Source of the DNA: Sphingorhabdus sp. | Lineage (GTDB): Bacteria > Pseudomonadota > Alphaproteobacteria > Sphingomonadales > Sphingomonadaceae | Direction of reading: 5' to 3' | Assembly (NCBI RefSeq): GCF_023910635.1 | Contig: NZ_JAAVVZ010000014.1 | Span: forward strand, 1-64,000 | DNA: 64,000 nucleotides | Notes under the pieces: generated by a model | The model's database searches: none | What the model saw: the letters and a program-made list of their open reading frames with translations, nothing else | What the model was told of the DNA's origin: nothing | Part shown: positions 27,158-35,908 of the stretch, piece by piece | Position numbering within the stretch: position 1 is the stretch's first letter | How the letters are laid out: each line of letters begins with the position of its first letter | Program-made: the position numbers and the translations under genes

Positions 27158-28156
27158 TTACATTTCCCCACGCTGGCGGCGCAGGGCATACCATTTTGCG
27201 ACATTGGCATTATGTTCTTGCAACGTGTCGGCGAAAATATGTCCGCCCTTGCCATCGGCAACGAAGTATAAAGCGGTCGTCCTTTGCGGGTTTAGAACGG
27301 CGGCAATGGCGGCGCGTGACGGGTTGGCGATTGGCCCTTTCGGCAGGCCAGCCATAGCGTAAGTGTTATAGTCGTTCACGTCCCGGATTTCGGATTTGCG
27401 AATGCGTCGGCCAAGCGACTTGCCCTTTGTGATCGGGTAAATAATAGTCGGGTCGGCCTGCAGCCGCATCCCAATACGTAAACGATTGGAATAGACACCG
27501 GAGACAATGCGCAATTCGGATTTGAGCGCCGTTTCCTTTTCGACAATCGACGCAAGCGTAAGCGCCTCTAATGGCGTTTTAACCATCGTGTTCGGGCTGC
27601 GCTCTGGCCACAACTCGGCCATTGTTTTTGTCATGGCGTCCTGCATGCGTTTCAGGACAGCAGCGCGCGGTTCGTTTTTGTCAAAGGCGTAGCTATCGGG
27701 CAAAACCGAACCCTCGGCGGGTATGGAAATGTTCCCGGTGAGCTGGTCATTGGCCATAAGGCGTTCGTACACCATGATCGAAGGCATGCCTTCGGGAATG
27801 GTGACCATGCGTTGCACGGTTTTCCCATCTGTCAGGATGGACAATATATCGGAATTGGAGGCCTTTGCCGGAATGACAAATTCGCCTGCCTTGATGGTGT
27901 TAGACGCGCCAAATATCTTTGCCCGGCTCACAAATGCGTCCGCGGATTTGACCGCACCGCTTTTCTCAAGCTGCCGTGCAGCCGACATCATGCTTGACCC
28001 CGGCTTAATGATTACAGTCGCCGCGCGCTCCAGCGGCCCGGGCGCAGTCCATCCGTAAATAAAGTTACCAGCGATTACCGCCAGCAGCAGCGCCGCCGCA
28101 ACGACCGCCCATTTGGCGAGGCGGTGATTGGCCTGTTTCCCATACCGTTTCGCCAC
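27158..28156 (-). CDS. mltG: Endolytic murein transglycosylase MltG
   Basis: MltG cleaves nascent glycan strands in the periplasm, probably setting chain length. The 332 aa protein has one N-terminal membrane segment (WAVVAAALLLAVIAGNFIYGW), a LysM-like linker and the YceG catalytic domain with Glu in LASIVEKET, plus NTYAMAGLPKGPIANPSRAAIAA. It lies downstream of fabF, as is common in proteobacteria. Confidence 0.94.
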   Translation of the reverse strand: MAKRYGKQANHRLAKWAVVAAALLLAVIAGNFIYGWTAPGPLERAATVIIKPGSSMMSAARQLEKSGAVKSADAFVSRAKIFGASNTIKAGEFVIPAKASNSDILSILTDGKTVQRMVTIPEGMPSIMVYERLMANDQLTGNISIPAEGSVLPDSYAFDKNEPRAAVLKRMQDAMTKTMAELWPERSPNTMVKTPLEALTLASIVEKETALKSELRIVSGVYSNRLRIGMRLQADPTIIYPITKGKSLGRRIRKSEIRDVNDYNTYAMAGLPKGPIANPSRAAIAAVLNPQRTTALYFVADGKGGHIFADTLQEHNANVAKWYALRRQRGEM

Positions 28157-28162
28157 AATTAA

Positions 28163-28205
28163 CCCTTCTCATTCCCGCCGTCAGTGCCCGCGTGCGCGGG
28201 AATGA
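28163..28205. repeat. Short palindromic repeat between mltG and fabF
   Basis: CATTCCCGC..GCGGGAATGAC forms an inverted repeat of the same family as 93-121 and 60002-60031. No T-run follows it on the minus strand. Confidence 0.7.
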
Positions 28206-28242
28206 CAAAATGAGAGATATGCGATTGGGCTATCACGTTCGT

Positions 28243-29502
28243 TTATTCAGCCAATTTCATGATGAGGCTGGCGTTCGTCCCGCCAAAGCCGAAGCTGTTG
28301 TTCAAAACCGCCTTCACTTCGCGTTTCTTGGCGACATGTGGGACAAGGTCAACGCCTTCTGTGCCTTCATCTGGGTTGTCGAGATTGAGCGTCGGCGGCA
28401 CAATTTGGTCACGCAGCGCGAGGATGCAGAAAATGCTCTCCACCGCGCCAGCGCCGCCCAGCAAATGGCCGATGGCGGATTTGGTCGAGCTCATCGACAC
28501 ATTTGCCATGGCGTCACCAAATAAGCGCTTTACCGCGCCTAGCTCGATTGTATCGGCCATGGTCGATGTGCCATGCGCGTTGATATAATCAATATCAGCG
28601 GGCGTCATGCCGGCTTTTTTCAGCGCCATCTGCATGGATCGAAACGCGCCGTCACCTTCGGGATGCGGCGCAGTTACGTGATAGGCATCGCCCGACAAGC
28701 CATAGCCGACGACTTCGGCGTAGATCTTCGCGCCGCGCGCCTTGGCATGTTCATATTCTTCCAAAACAACGACGCCTGCGCCTTCACCCATCACGAAACC
28801 GTCGCGGTCCTTGTCATAAGGGCGGCTGGCGGCCTCTGGACGGTCGTTATAGCTCATATTGAGAGCGCGAGCCTGTGCAAAGCCTGCGATGCCCAGCGGG
28901 TTGATGGTGCCTTCTGAACCGCCAGCGACCATGATGTCGGCATCATCATCGCGGATCATGCGGGCGGCATCACCAATCGAGTGTGCGCCTGTGGAGCAAG
29001 CGGTGACGACTGCGTGATTGGGGCCTTTTAGGCCATATTTTATGCTGACTTGGCCCGAGATCAGGTTGATCAAGCGGCCATGCACGAAATGCGGGCTCAC
29101 GCGGCCAGGGCCTTTTTCCGCCAGCAGCAATGCTTCGCTTTCAATGCCGGGTAGACCGCCGATCCCGGACCCGATGGAGCAGCCAGCGCGCACTTTTTGT
29201 TCTTCGGTCAATTCGGTGAGGCCAGCATCTTCCAATGCTTGGCCAGCGGCATCAATGCCATAAATGATAAAGGGGTCGACCTGACGTTGGACCTTGTGGT
29301 CCACGCGCTTATCGGGGTCAAAGCCCCATGGATGGTCCTTGCCCTTCACCTCGCATGCGATCAGGCATTTCTGGTTGCTGGCGTCGAAATGCGTAATCAT
29401 GCCAGCACCGGATTTTCCGGCAATGAGGTTGGACCAAGTGGTTTCAACATCTGCACCCAAGGGTGTAACCAGACCTAATCCAGTGACCACGACACGACGC
29501 AT
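28243..29502 (-). CDS. fabF: 3-oxoacyl-[ACP] synthase II
   Basis: FabF elongates acyl-ACP by Claisen condensation with malonyl-ACP. The 419 aa protein has the Cys-His-His triad in VVTACSTGAHS, YINAHGTST and KSAIGHLLGGAG, and the C-terminal NSFGFGGTNASL. It is in line with acpP, fabG and fabD on the same strand. Confidence 0.96.
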   Translation of the reverse strand: MRRVVVTGLGLVTPLGADVETTWSNLIAGKSGAGMITHFDASNQKCLIACEVKGKDHPWGFDPDKRVDHKVQRQVDPFIIYGIDAAGQALEDAGLTELTEEQKVRAGCSIGSGIGGLPGIESEALLLAEKGPGRVSPHFVHGRLINLISGQVSIKYGLKGPNHAVVTACSTGAHSIGDAARMIRDDDADIMVAGGSEGTINPLGIAGFAQARALNMSYNDRPEAASRPYDKDRDGFVMGEGAGVVVLEEYEHAKARGAKIYAEVVGYGLSGDAYHVTAPHPEGDGAFRSMQMALKKAGMTPADIDYINAHGTSTMADTIELGAVKRLFGDAMANVSMSSTKSAIGHLLGGAGAVESIFCILALRDQIVPPTLNLDNPDEGTEGVDLVPHVAKKREVKAVLNNSFGFGGTNASLIMKLAE

Positions 29503-29554
29503 TGCGTTATCTCCAAAAGCTAATCTTTACGGCCCATTACTGCGAACAGGGGCC

Positions 29555-29617
29555 AAAAAGCAAACGGCTTTCCGACAGAAGCGCACTTAACGCCGGTCGG
29601 AAAGCCGTTTGATTTTT
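29555..29617 (-). terminator. Strong hairpin between acpP and fabF
   Basis: A perfect 15-bp stem (29562-29576 with 29596-29610, arms AAACGGCTTTCCGAC) is followed by TTTTT on the minus strand and by TTTTTT on the plus strand. It probably terminates or attenuates the abundant acpP message before fabF. Confidence 0.8.
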
Positions 29618-29648
29618 TATCTGACCGCGCATCATCGCGCGTAACGGC

Positions 29649-29882
29649 TTAGCCGTTGCTGTTGATGAAATCGATCGCGTCCTTGACGGTCGCAATCTTT
29701 TCAGCAGCATCGTCGGGGATTTCGACGTTGAATTCTTCTTCAAACGCCATAACCAATTCAACGATATCAAGGCTATCTGCGCCCAGATCATCAATGAAGC
29801 TTGCAGCTTCTGTGACCTTATCGGCTTCAACGCCCAGATGTTCGACGACGATTTTTTTGACCCGTTCTGCGGTATCGCTCAT
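29649..29882 (-). CDS. acpP: Acyl carrier protein
   Basis: This acidic 77 aa carrier has the phosphopantetheine serine S37 in [11 protein letters not shown]. It lies between fabG and fabF, the usual arrangement. A strong hairpin follows it. Confidence 0.96.
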   Translation of the reverse strand: MSDTAERVKKIVVEHLGVEADKVTEAASFIDDLGADSLDIVELVMAFEEEFNVEIPDDAAEKIATVKDAIDFINSNG

Positions 29883-29974
29883 TTTTGTGCCCCTTATTGG
29901 TTGGGAGGATGAATTTCAGATATCGCCCTAATGTGCAGAATAGCCGCTGGCAAGTGGCAAGCGACGCTTATGCA

Positions 29975-30712
29975 TTAAAGCATCGCCATGCCGCCATTTA
30001 CATGGATTGTCTGGCCCGTAACATAACCCGCTTCTCTTGACGCGAGATAAGCAACGGCGGTACCAATGTCTGCGCCTTCGCCCATACGGCCCATCGGAAT
30101 ACGCGCATTCAGCGCCTCTTTTTGCGCTTCAGGTAGGCTTTCGGTCATTGCGGTGGCGATGAAGCCTGGTGCGACGCAGTTGGCCGTCACATTGCGGCTG
30201 GCGAGTTCCTGCGCGATTGCTTTTGTCATCGCCGTAAGGCCGCCTTTGGACGCGGCGTAATTGGCCTGGCCAGGGTTGCCCGTGGTGCCGACGACGCTGG
30301 TGATGCTAATGATACGGCCAAAGCGCGCTTTCATCATTGGTTTCGAAGCGGCGCGTATCAGACGAAATGTTGCCTCAAGGTTGATGCGGATGACGTCTTC
30401 CCATTCCTCATCCTTCATACGCATCGTCAAATTGTCGCGTGTAACGCCGGCGTTGTTCACAAGAATGTCGATCTGGCCGAGTTTCTGGAGCGCAGCGGGA
30501 ACCAACGCCTCAACGCTGTCCTTGTCACCCAAGTCGCAGGGAACCGCAACATGATCGCCACCTAAGGATGCTCGGAATGCTTCAAGCTTTTCCACGTTGG
30601 AGCCGGACACCGCAAGCCGCGCGCCTTGCGCCGCCAGCGCGTGACAGATGGCACTGCCAATCCCGCCCGAAGCGCCAGTAACAAGCGCAGTCATGCCGGT
30701 TAGATCAAACAT
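29975..30712 (-). CDS. fabG: 3-oxoacyl-[ACP] reductase
   Basis: This 245 aa SDR reduces 3-oxoacyl-ACP with NADPH. It has TGASGGIG (cofactor loop), NNAG and the triad S139, Y152, K156 (NYAASKGG). The ATG at 30712 has GGGAG upstream; the longer open frame to 30793 runs into the crotonase gene and is not supported. The start lies next to the crotonase stop codon. Confidence 0.95.
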   Translation of the reverse strand: MFDLTGMTALVTGASGGIGSAICHALAAQGARLAVSGSNVEKLEAFRASLGGDHVAVPCDLGDKDSVEALVPAALQKLGQIDILVNNAGVTRDNLTMRMKDEEWEDVIRINLEATFRLIRAASKPMMKARFGRIISITSVVGTTGNPGQANYAASKGGLTAMTKAIAQELASRNVTANCVAPGFIATAMTESLPEAQKEALNARIPMGRMGEGADIGTAVAYLASREAGYVTGQTIHVNGGMAML

Positions 30713-30713
30713 A

Positions 30714-31517
30714 TCATTCTCCCTTAAATTCGGGTGCGCGCTTTTCCAGAAACGCGGTGATCGCTTCGTCATTGTCCGCGGTGGCGTGGGCAAGGCTTTG
30801 CATCGCGGCGGACATTTCGAGGATATTTTTAAGGTCCGCCGTCTGCCCTTCGCGCAACAGGCGCTTCGTCATGCGGACGGCATGTGGCGGGTTTGCGGCA
30901 ATTTTGTCCGCAATGGCGCGCGCGGCGGTCATCAGGTCGGCATCATCCACCACTTGCGTAACCAGCCCGATACGCAACGCTTCGGCAGCGTCGATGGTTT
31001 CGCCGGTCAAGGCAAGTTCTGTCGCTTTTGAAAAACCGACGATGCGCGGCAACAGCCATGCGCCACCGTCGCCCGGCGTAATGCCCAACCGCACAAAGCT
31101 TTCGGCAAATTTGGCCGAAGACGCGGCAATCCGGATGTCGCACATCGTGCTAAGGTCAAGCCCTGCACCAATGGCCGCGCCGTTGACCGCCGCGATGACC
31201 GGAACCTCAAGCGCTTGGAGCATCAGCGGCAGACGCTGGATACCATATTTGTAGTTGCGCCGGGTTTCTGCGGGCAATCCTGCACGCAAGCCACCGCTAT
31301 CCGGACGCATTTGTTTTAAGTCACCGCCGGAGGAAAACACCGTTCCTGCGCCTGTCAGGATGACGCAGCGCACGGACATGTCCTGATCCGCTGCCATGAA
31401 TGCATCGCACAACTGTTCGACGACAGACACATCCGAAATCGGGTTACGCTTTTCGGGCATATTCAGCGTGATGGTCAATATGCCACCATCGCGCGACTGG
31501 AGAATTTGGTCGTTCAT
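30714..31517 (-). CDS. Crotonase-family enoyl-CoA hydratase/isomerase
   Basis: This 267 aa crotonase-fold protein has the oxyanion-hole segments SSGGDLKQM and AAIGAGLDLSTMCDIRIA, and the acidic position GITPGDGGAW rather than the common PEAG, so one of the two usual catalytic glutamates may be absent. It is inserted between fabD and fabG, coupled to fabD by TAATG. A CoA-dependent enzyme inside an ACP-dependent cluster is unusual; the substrate is unknown. Confidence 0.88.
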   Translation of the reverse strand: MNDQILQSRDGGILTITLNMPEKRNPISDVSVVEQLCDAFMAADQDMSVRCVILTGAGTVFSSGGDLKQMRPDSGGLRAGLPAETRRNYKYGIQRLPLMLQALEVPVIAAVNGAAIGAGLDLSTMCDIRIAASSAKFAESFVRLGITPGDGGAWLLPRIVGFSKATELALTGETIDAAEALRIGLVTQVVDDADLMTAARAIADKIAANPPHAVRMTKRLLREGQTADLKNILEMSAAMQSLAHATADNDEAITAFLEKRAPEFKGE

Positions 31518-32455
31518 TAAATCGCTTTCAATAAGGCTTCGATGTCATCCATGCTGATGACGCTTGATGTGGTGATGTCTTCGCCCGCGCTGCGCTTTAC
31601 CATGGGCGACAGTATCTTCCCGCCAAACTCTGCAAAATGGGTAACGCCGGCCTCCGCCATGGCAATCGCCGACTCGCGCCAGCGGACCCGGCCAGTGACC
31701 TGCTGCACCAATTGCCGGGATATGGTGTCGGGGTCGGATACCGGCGCAGCGGTGACGTTAGCGAATAACGGCACCAATGGCGCGTGGATGGTCGTCGTCG
31801 CAAGTGCGCTTGCCATGTCATCGGCGGCGGGTTGCATCAACGGACAGTGAAAGGGTGCAGATACGGGCAACAATATGCCGCGTTTGATGCCATGGTCCTT
31901 CGCCAATGCAATCGCCCGGTCAATCGCGCCTTTGTGGCCGGAAATAACGACTTGCGACGGGTCATTGTCATTGGCGACGGTGCAGGTTTCCCCTTCGGCA
32001 GCCGCAAGGGCAAGGCTTTCGGCTTTTTGTATATCCGCGCCGAGCAAAGCGGCCATCGCACCGACGCCGACGGGCACAGCCGCCTGCATCGCGCGCCCGC
32101 GCAGCTTCAGCAGCGCAGCGGTCACCGACAAAGGCAATGCGCCAGCGGCGCAGAGTGCGGTATATTCGCCCAAGGAATGGCCAGCGACGAAATTACATTT
32201 TTCCGATAGGCGAACGCCGCCTTCCTTTTCCAAAACGCGCAAGGTGGCGATGGCATTGGCCATGATCGCGGGCTGCGCATTCTCGGTCAGTATGAGGTCG
32301 CTCTCTGGTCCTTCGCACATCAGGCGGAAAAGATGCTGGCCCAACGCCTCATCGACTTCCTCAAACACGGCGCGCGCAATTGGGCTGGCTTCGGCGAGCG
32401 CTTTGCCCATGCCAACGGCTTGGCTGCCTTGTCCGGGGAAAATAAATGCGCGCAT
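31517..32455 (-). CDS. fabD: Malonyl-CoA:ACP transacylase
   Basis: FabD loads malonyl groups onto ACP. The 312 aa protein has the nucleophile S94 in AGHSLGEYTA, the PGQGSQAVGMG start, and the histidine in SAPFHCPLM. The ATG at 32455 (MRAFIFPGQG) is preferred over 32485. Confidence 0.95.
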   Translation of the reverse strand: MRAFIFPGQGSQAVGMGKALAEASPIARAVFEEVDEALGQHLFRLMCEGPESDLILTENAQPAIMANAIATLRVLEKEGGVRLSEKCNFVAGHSLGEYTALCAAGALPLSVTAALLKLRGRAMQAAVPVGVGAMAALLGADIQKAESLALAAAEGETCTVANDNDPSQVVISGHKGAIDRAIALAKDHGIKRGILLPVSAPFHCPLMQPAADDMASALATTTIHAPLVPLFANVTAAPVSDPDTISRQLVQQVTGRVRWRESAIAMAEAGVTHFAEFGGKILSPMVKRSAGEDITTSSVISMDDIEALLKAI

Positions 32456-32490
32456 AGCTGCTCCTGTTCGTCCGTGTTCCGGCAATTCGC

Positions 32491-33327
32491 CTATGGCGCG
32501 GCGTTGAATGTTGCAAGCCCGAACGGCACGATGCGATTGTCAGCATCATGACCAATATCCGCGCGGCCCAGATAATCGATCCCCGTTTTTGCGCACCAGC
32601 GCCTGGCGATTTCCTCGGTATCTTCGCCAAAGGGGCGGTCATTGACAGGCACATCGCTGACGCGGCCAAGCCGCAATCCGGCCAATCGGGCGTTTTGCAA
32701 ATGGCTGGTGACATGGAAAAACGCGCGATCATAGCCATAAAGATATTCGCTGATTTCCTCGACCATCAACACATGGTCTTTCAGGTCGGGCATTAACGGC
32801 GTGCCGACCATCATCGCCAAGGTCATCAGATTGAAAGCCGCATATTTTGTGCCTGCTTGCAGTTGCGGTTCAAGCGCCTGCGGCGACGCGTGCAGCATCC
32901 AGTCGAGTGCGCGCAGGACGGCGGCCTCACCGCCAACGCGCCTGATATCGGCTGGCATTGGCCCATGGCAGACATGGCCGATTTTTGCGGCGTACAATGC
33001 GCCAAGCAGATTGCCGGCGTCGCTATAGCCCATATAGATTTTATCCGCCGCCGCCGATGTTAGCGCCGCGACGGCGTCTTGGGCGATTCGGCACGCCCCA
33101 TAGCCACCGCGCGCGAACCAGACCGCATCAAAGCTGGTGTCATTGGCAAGGTCCACAAACGCGGCGCAGCGCATATCGTCTGGACCGGCGAAATGGCCAG
33201 CCTCTGCAAAACTTTGGTCGTGAAAGTTGAGTTCAGCGGTCGGGTGCGTGGTTGCGGCAAGCGCAATAACGCGCGCCGCGTCCTCCCGCGTAAATGGCGT
33301 TGATGGCGCGCAGATAGCTATCCGCAT
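32491..33327 (-). CDS. ldcA: LD-carboxypeptidase (S66 family)
   Basis: LdcA removes D-Ala from the murein tetrapeptide in the cytoplasm during peptidoglycan recycling. The 278 aa protein has the nucleophile S102 in MGYSDAG, ARGGYG, and candidate Glu and His residues in MVEEISEY and DIGHDADN. It lies 35 bases upstream of fabD and is divergent from a Mpl-like Mur ligase, which would use its tripeptide product. Confidence 0.88.
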   Translation of the reverse strand: MRIAICAPSTPFTREDAARVIALAATTHPTAELNFHDQSFAEAGHFAGPDDMRCAAFVDLANDTSFDAVWFARGGYGACRIAQDAVAALTSAAADKIYMGYSDAGNLLGALYAAKIGHVCHGPMPADIRRVGGEAAVLRALDWMLHASPQALEPQLQAGTKYAAFNLMTLAMMVGTPLMPDLKDHVLMVEEISEYLYGYDRAFFHVTSHLQNARLAGLRLGRVSDVPVNDRPFGEDTEEIARRWCAKTGIDYLGRADIGHDADNRIVPFGLATFNAAP

Positions 33328-33349
33328 ATATTACGTGCCTCTCTAATAC

Positions 33350-33440
33350 GCGTCATTCCCGCATCGGCGGGAATCCAACGCCGGGCTGTTACGTTTCGAC
33401 GGGTCGGGCATTGGTCCCCCGCCTTCGCGGGGGTGACGCA
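33350..33440. repeat. Two short palindromic repeats between ldcA and the Mur ligase
   Basis: CATTCCCGC-3-4-GCGGGAATCC (about 33353-33375) is the family seen at 93 and 60002. A second, CCCCCGCcttcGCGGGGG followed by TGACGCAG (about 33417-33440), resembles the one at 60070-60095. Confidence 0.7.
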
Positions 33441-33495
33441 GTTTTGTATATATAGGACCATTGCCAAAATCATCTTCCGGCCATAACCGCCACTG

Positions 33496-35058
33496 ATGCA
33501 CAAAAACAAATCCTATTTCTTCTGCGGCATTGGTGGTTCGGGCATGTTGCCCTTGGCCAATATCGTCCGTGATGCGGGCGCAAGTGTCGCCGGTTCCGAT
33601 CGCGCGCTGGACCAAGGCCGATTGGGACCGAAGTTCAAATGGTTACAAAGCTTGGGCATTGACCTGTTTCCGCAAGACGGCAGCGGCCTTGTTGGCGGCG
33701 ACCATATCCTCATTGCCTCCGCCGCAATTGAAGACAGCGTGCCCGATATTGCAAAGGCCAAGGCGCTTGGCTGCACCCGCATGACGCGCGCGCAATTGCT
33801 CGCCGACCTGTTCAACGCCGCCCCGCGCAGCGTTGCGGTTGGCGGAACCAGCGGCAAATCGACGGTGACAGGCATGATCGGCTGGATATTGACCGATGCT
33901 GGACGTGACCCGACGATCATGAACGGCGCGGTGATGAAAAATTTCGTCGCCGATGATGCGCCCTTCGCCAGCGCGCGCGTGGGGCAGGGCGGTGTCTTTG
34001 TTTCGGAGGTCGACGAAAGCGATGGCTCCATCGCTTTGTTCACGCCCGAGGTCGCGGTCCTCAACAATGTCAGCCTTGATCACAAAAGCTTAGAAGAATT
34101 GCGGCAGTTGTTCGGCGACTTTGCGCGCAAGGCGAAAGTCTGTGTCTGGAACGCCGATGATGCGGAGACTTTGGCGTTGATGACCCTGCTATCGCCCCTC
34201 CCCTTCAGGCGTGGAGGGACCAGTCCCCCGGACTGGTCCGAGAGGCTCCACGGGGACGGGGGTGGGGTTTGTCCGTCAGGCACCGTGCCCGACTGGAACA
34301 CCCCACCCGGCTCGCCCTTTTGCTCTGTCCGGGGGACAGAGCTGGCGAGCCCCCCTCCCCTGAAGGGGAGGGGAGTAAGCTTCGGTTTTTCCCCTCACGC
34401 CGACTTCCGTGCAACAGACATCACCGACCTCCCGCTCGGCAGCCGCTTCAACCTCCACGCAGAGGGCGAAACACATGCCGTGACGTTGATCGTGCCGGGC
34501 AGACACAATATCGCTAACGCGCTTGCCGCGATTGCCGCAAGCGTCGCACTTGGCGTGTCCGTTGCGCAAGCCGTGCGCAGCGTAGAGAGCTTCTGCGGCC
34601 TTGCCCGCCGTTTCGACATTGTCGGCTCGGCCAATGACATCACCGTCATCGACGATTTTGGCCATAACCCGGACAAAATTGCCGCGACACTGGCAACGTT
34701 GAGGGCGTTTCCAGGCCGCATCATCGCCTTCTTCCAACCGCATGGCTACGGCCCCATCCGCGTCATGGGCGCGGAACTTGCTGGCGTGTTTGCGGACATG
34801 CTTGGCGCGGACGACCATCTGCTCCTCTGCGACCCCGTCTATTTTGGCGGCACCGTGGACAAAAGCATCGGCAGCCAAAGCATCACCGACGCAGTGGCCA
34901 AAGCTGGCCGTAACGCCGAATATATCCCTTCGCGCGAAGACTGCGGGGAGCGTATTTTGGAAATCGCAAGGCCCGGCGACCGGATTGTGATCATGGGGGC
35001 ACGGGATGATACGTTGAGCGGGTTTGCGGTCGACATATTGCAGGAGCTGGGGCGCTAG
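33496..35058 (+). CDS. Mur ligase family protein (MurC/Mpl-like) with an inserted repeat peptide
   Basis: This ATP-dependent amide ligase has N-terminal CGIGGSGM, P-loop GGTSGKST (K121), SEVDESDGS, and NNVSLDHKSLEE, then FGHNPDKI and FQPHGYGPIR. It is 520 aa. About 60 residues (roughly 233-293) are translated from a palindromic repeat, inserted between DDAETLALM and ADFRATDI. Without that insert it would be near the usual size of about 460 aa. Its position opposite ldcA suggests Mpl-type recycling (tripeptide to UDP-MurNAc), but a second MurC-like role is possible. Confidence 0.85.
   Translation: MHKNKSYFFCGIGGSGMLPLANIVRDAGASVAGSDRALDQGRLGPKFKWLQSLGIDLFPQDGSGLVGGDHILIASAAIEDSVPDIAKAKALGCTRMTRAQLLADLFNAAPRSVAVGGTSGKSTVTGMIGWILTDAGRDPTIMNGAVMKNFVADDAPFASARVGQGGVFVSEVDESDGSIALFTPEVAVLNNVSLDHKSLEELRQLFGDFARKAKVCVWNADDAETLALMTLLSPLPFRRGGTSPPDWSERLHGDGGGVCPSGTVPDWNTPPGSPFCSVRGTELASPPPLKGRGVSFGFSPHADFRATDITDLPLGSRFNLHAEGETHAVTLIVPGRHNIANALAAIAASVALGVSVAQAVRSVESFCGLARRFDIVGSANDITVIDDFGHNPDKIAATLATLRAFPGRIIAFFQPHGYGPIRVMGAELAGVFADMLGADDHLLLCDPVYFGGTVDKSIGSQSITDAVAKAGRNAEYIPSREDCGERILEIARPGDRIVIMGARDDTLSGFAVDILQELGR
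34195..34373. repeat. Nested palindromic element inserted in frame in the Mur ligase gene
   Basis: The outer arms are a perfect 15-bp inverted repeat (CCCCTCCCCTTCAGG at 34195-34209, its complement at 34359-34373). Inside are GGACCAGTCC/GGACTGGTCC, GCTCTGTCC/GGACAGAGC, GGGTGGGGT/ACCCCACCC and GGCTCGCC/GGCGAGCC. It shares its CCCCTCCC and GGGGTGGGG words with the repeats at 1232 and 39578, and it contains no stop codon in the ligase frame. Confidence 0.88.
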
Positions 35059-35219
35059 GGCGTTCACCCCTATTCGCAATCCGGCGAATCGCTTGCATTC
35101 CGCACCAATCCCCCCTAAGCGCCCCACTTCGCTCAGGTTCGCCTGAATGAAATCGAAGAAGGCCGGAGGGGCGTATGCATGGTGCTGCGTCAGCGATCGG
35201 TAGGAACAAGGAAACGCCC

Positions 35220-35669
35220 ATGTCTCTGTACGAGCATGTATTTTTGGCGCGTCAGGACCTTTCACAGGCCCAAGTTGATGCGCTGGCTGAAAACGCCACC
35301 AAGATTGTAGAAGACAATAAGGGCAAGGTCGTAAAGACCGAAACCTGGGGTCTTCGTACATTGACCTATAAAATTCAGAAAAACCGCAAAGCGCATTTCG
35401 TGATGCTCGACATCGATGCTTCGGGCGATACCATCGCTGAGCTTGAGCGTCAGACACGTATGAATGAAGATATCATTCGTTACATGACTGTCCGCGTTGA
35501 CAAGCATGAAGTCGGCCCGTCGGTCATGATGCGCAAGAGCGACCGTCCAGAGCGCAGCGAACGCAGTGAGCGTGGCGGCTTTGGCGGTGGCGACCGTGAT
35601 CGCGGTGCCCCTCGTCCAGATCGTGGCGACCGTCCAGACCGCGCACCGCGCGCAGAGCAGGAGGCTTAA
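35220..35669 (+). CDS. rpsF: 30S ribosomal protein S6
   Basis: The S6 core ([35 protein letters not shown]) is followed by a long Arg/Asp/Gly-rich tail from about residue 105, typical of alphaproteobacteria. It is 149 aa. The ATG at 35220 follows AAGGAA. It is the first gene of rpsF-rpsR-rplI. The 35059-35219 leader may hold the S6:S18 autoregulatory site known in other bacteria, but I could not confirm it. Confidence 0.95.
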   Translation: MSLYEHVFLARQDLSQAQVDALAENATKIVEDNKGKVVKTETWGLRTLTYKIQKNRKAHFVMLDIDASGDTIAELERQTRMNEDIIRYMTVRVDKHEVGPSVMMRKSDRPERSERSERGGFGGGDRDRGAPRPDRGDRPDRAPRAEQEA

Positions 35670-35672
35670 ATC

Positions 35673-35897
35673 ATGGCACGTCCGTTTTTCCGTCGCCGCA
35701 AGTCCTGCCCATTTCAGGGTAAGGACGCGCCGCAAATCGATTATAAAGATGTACGCCTGCTTCAGGGGTATATTTCAGAGCGCGGCAAGATTGTCCCATC
35801 GCGCATCACCGCCGTTTCGGCAAAGAAGCAGCGTGAGCTGGGCCAAGCTATCAAGCGCGCCCGTCACATCGGCCTTCTGCCGTACATCGTGAAGTAA
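35673..35897 (+). CDS. rpsR: 30S ribosomal protein S18
   Basis: The 74 aa protein begins [14 protein letters not shown] and contains the S18 core [23 protein letters not shown], followed by a basic helix ([21 protein letters not shown]). It lies three bases after rpsF. Confidence 0.96.
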   Translation: MARPFFRRRKSCPFQGKDAPQIDYKDVRLLQGYISERGKIVPSRITAVSAKKQRELGQAIKRARHIGLLPYIVK

Positions 35898-35908
35898 GGA
35901 GCCGAAAC

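Noticed and set aside
35059-35219. S6:S18 autoregulatory RNA in the rpsF leader
   Set aside because: Such leaders are known in other bacteria, but I could not fold the required motif with confidence by eye.
34276-35457. Minus-strand open frame of 393 codons
   Set aside because: It is antisense to the Mur ligase and rpsF, which have conserved motifs on the plus strand.
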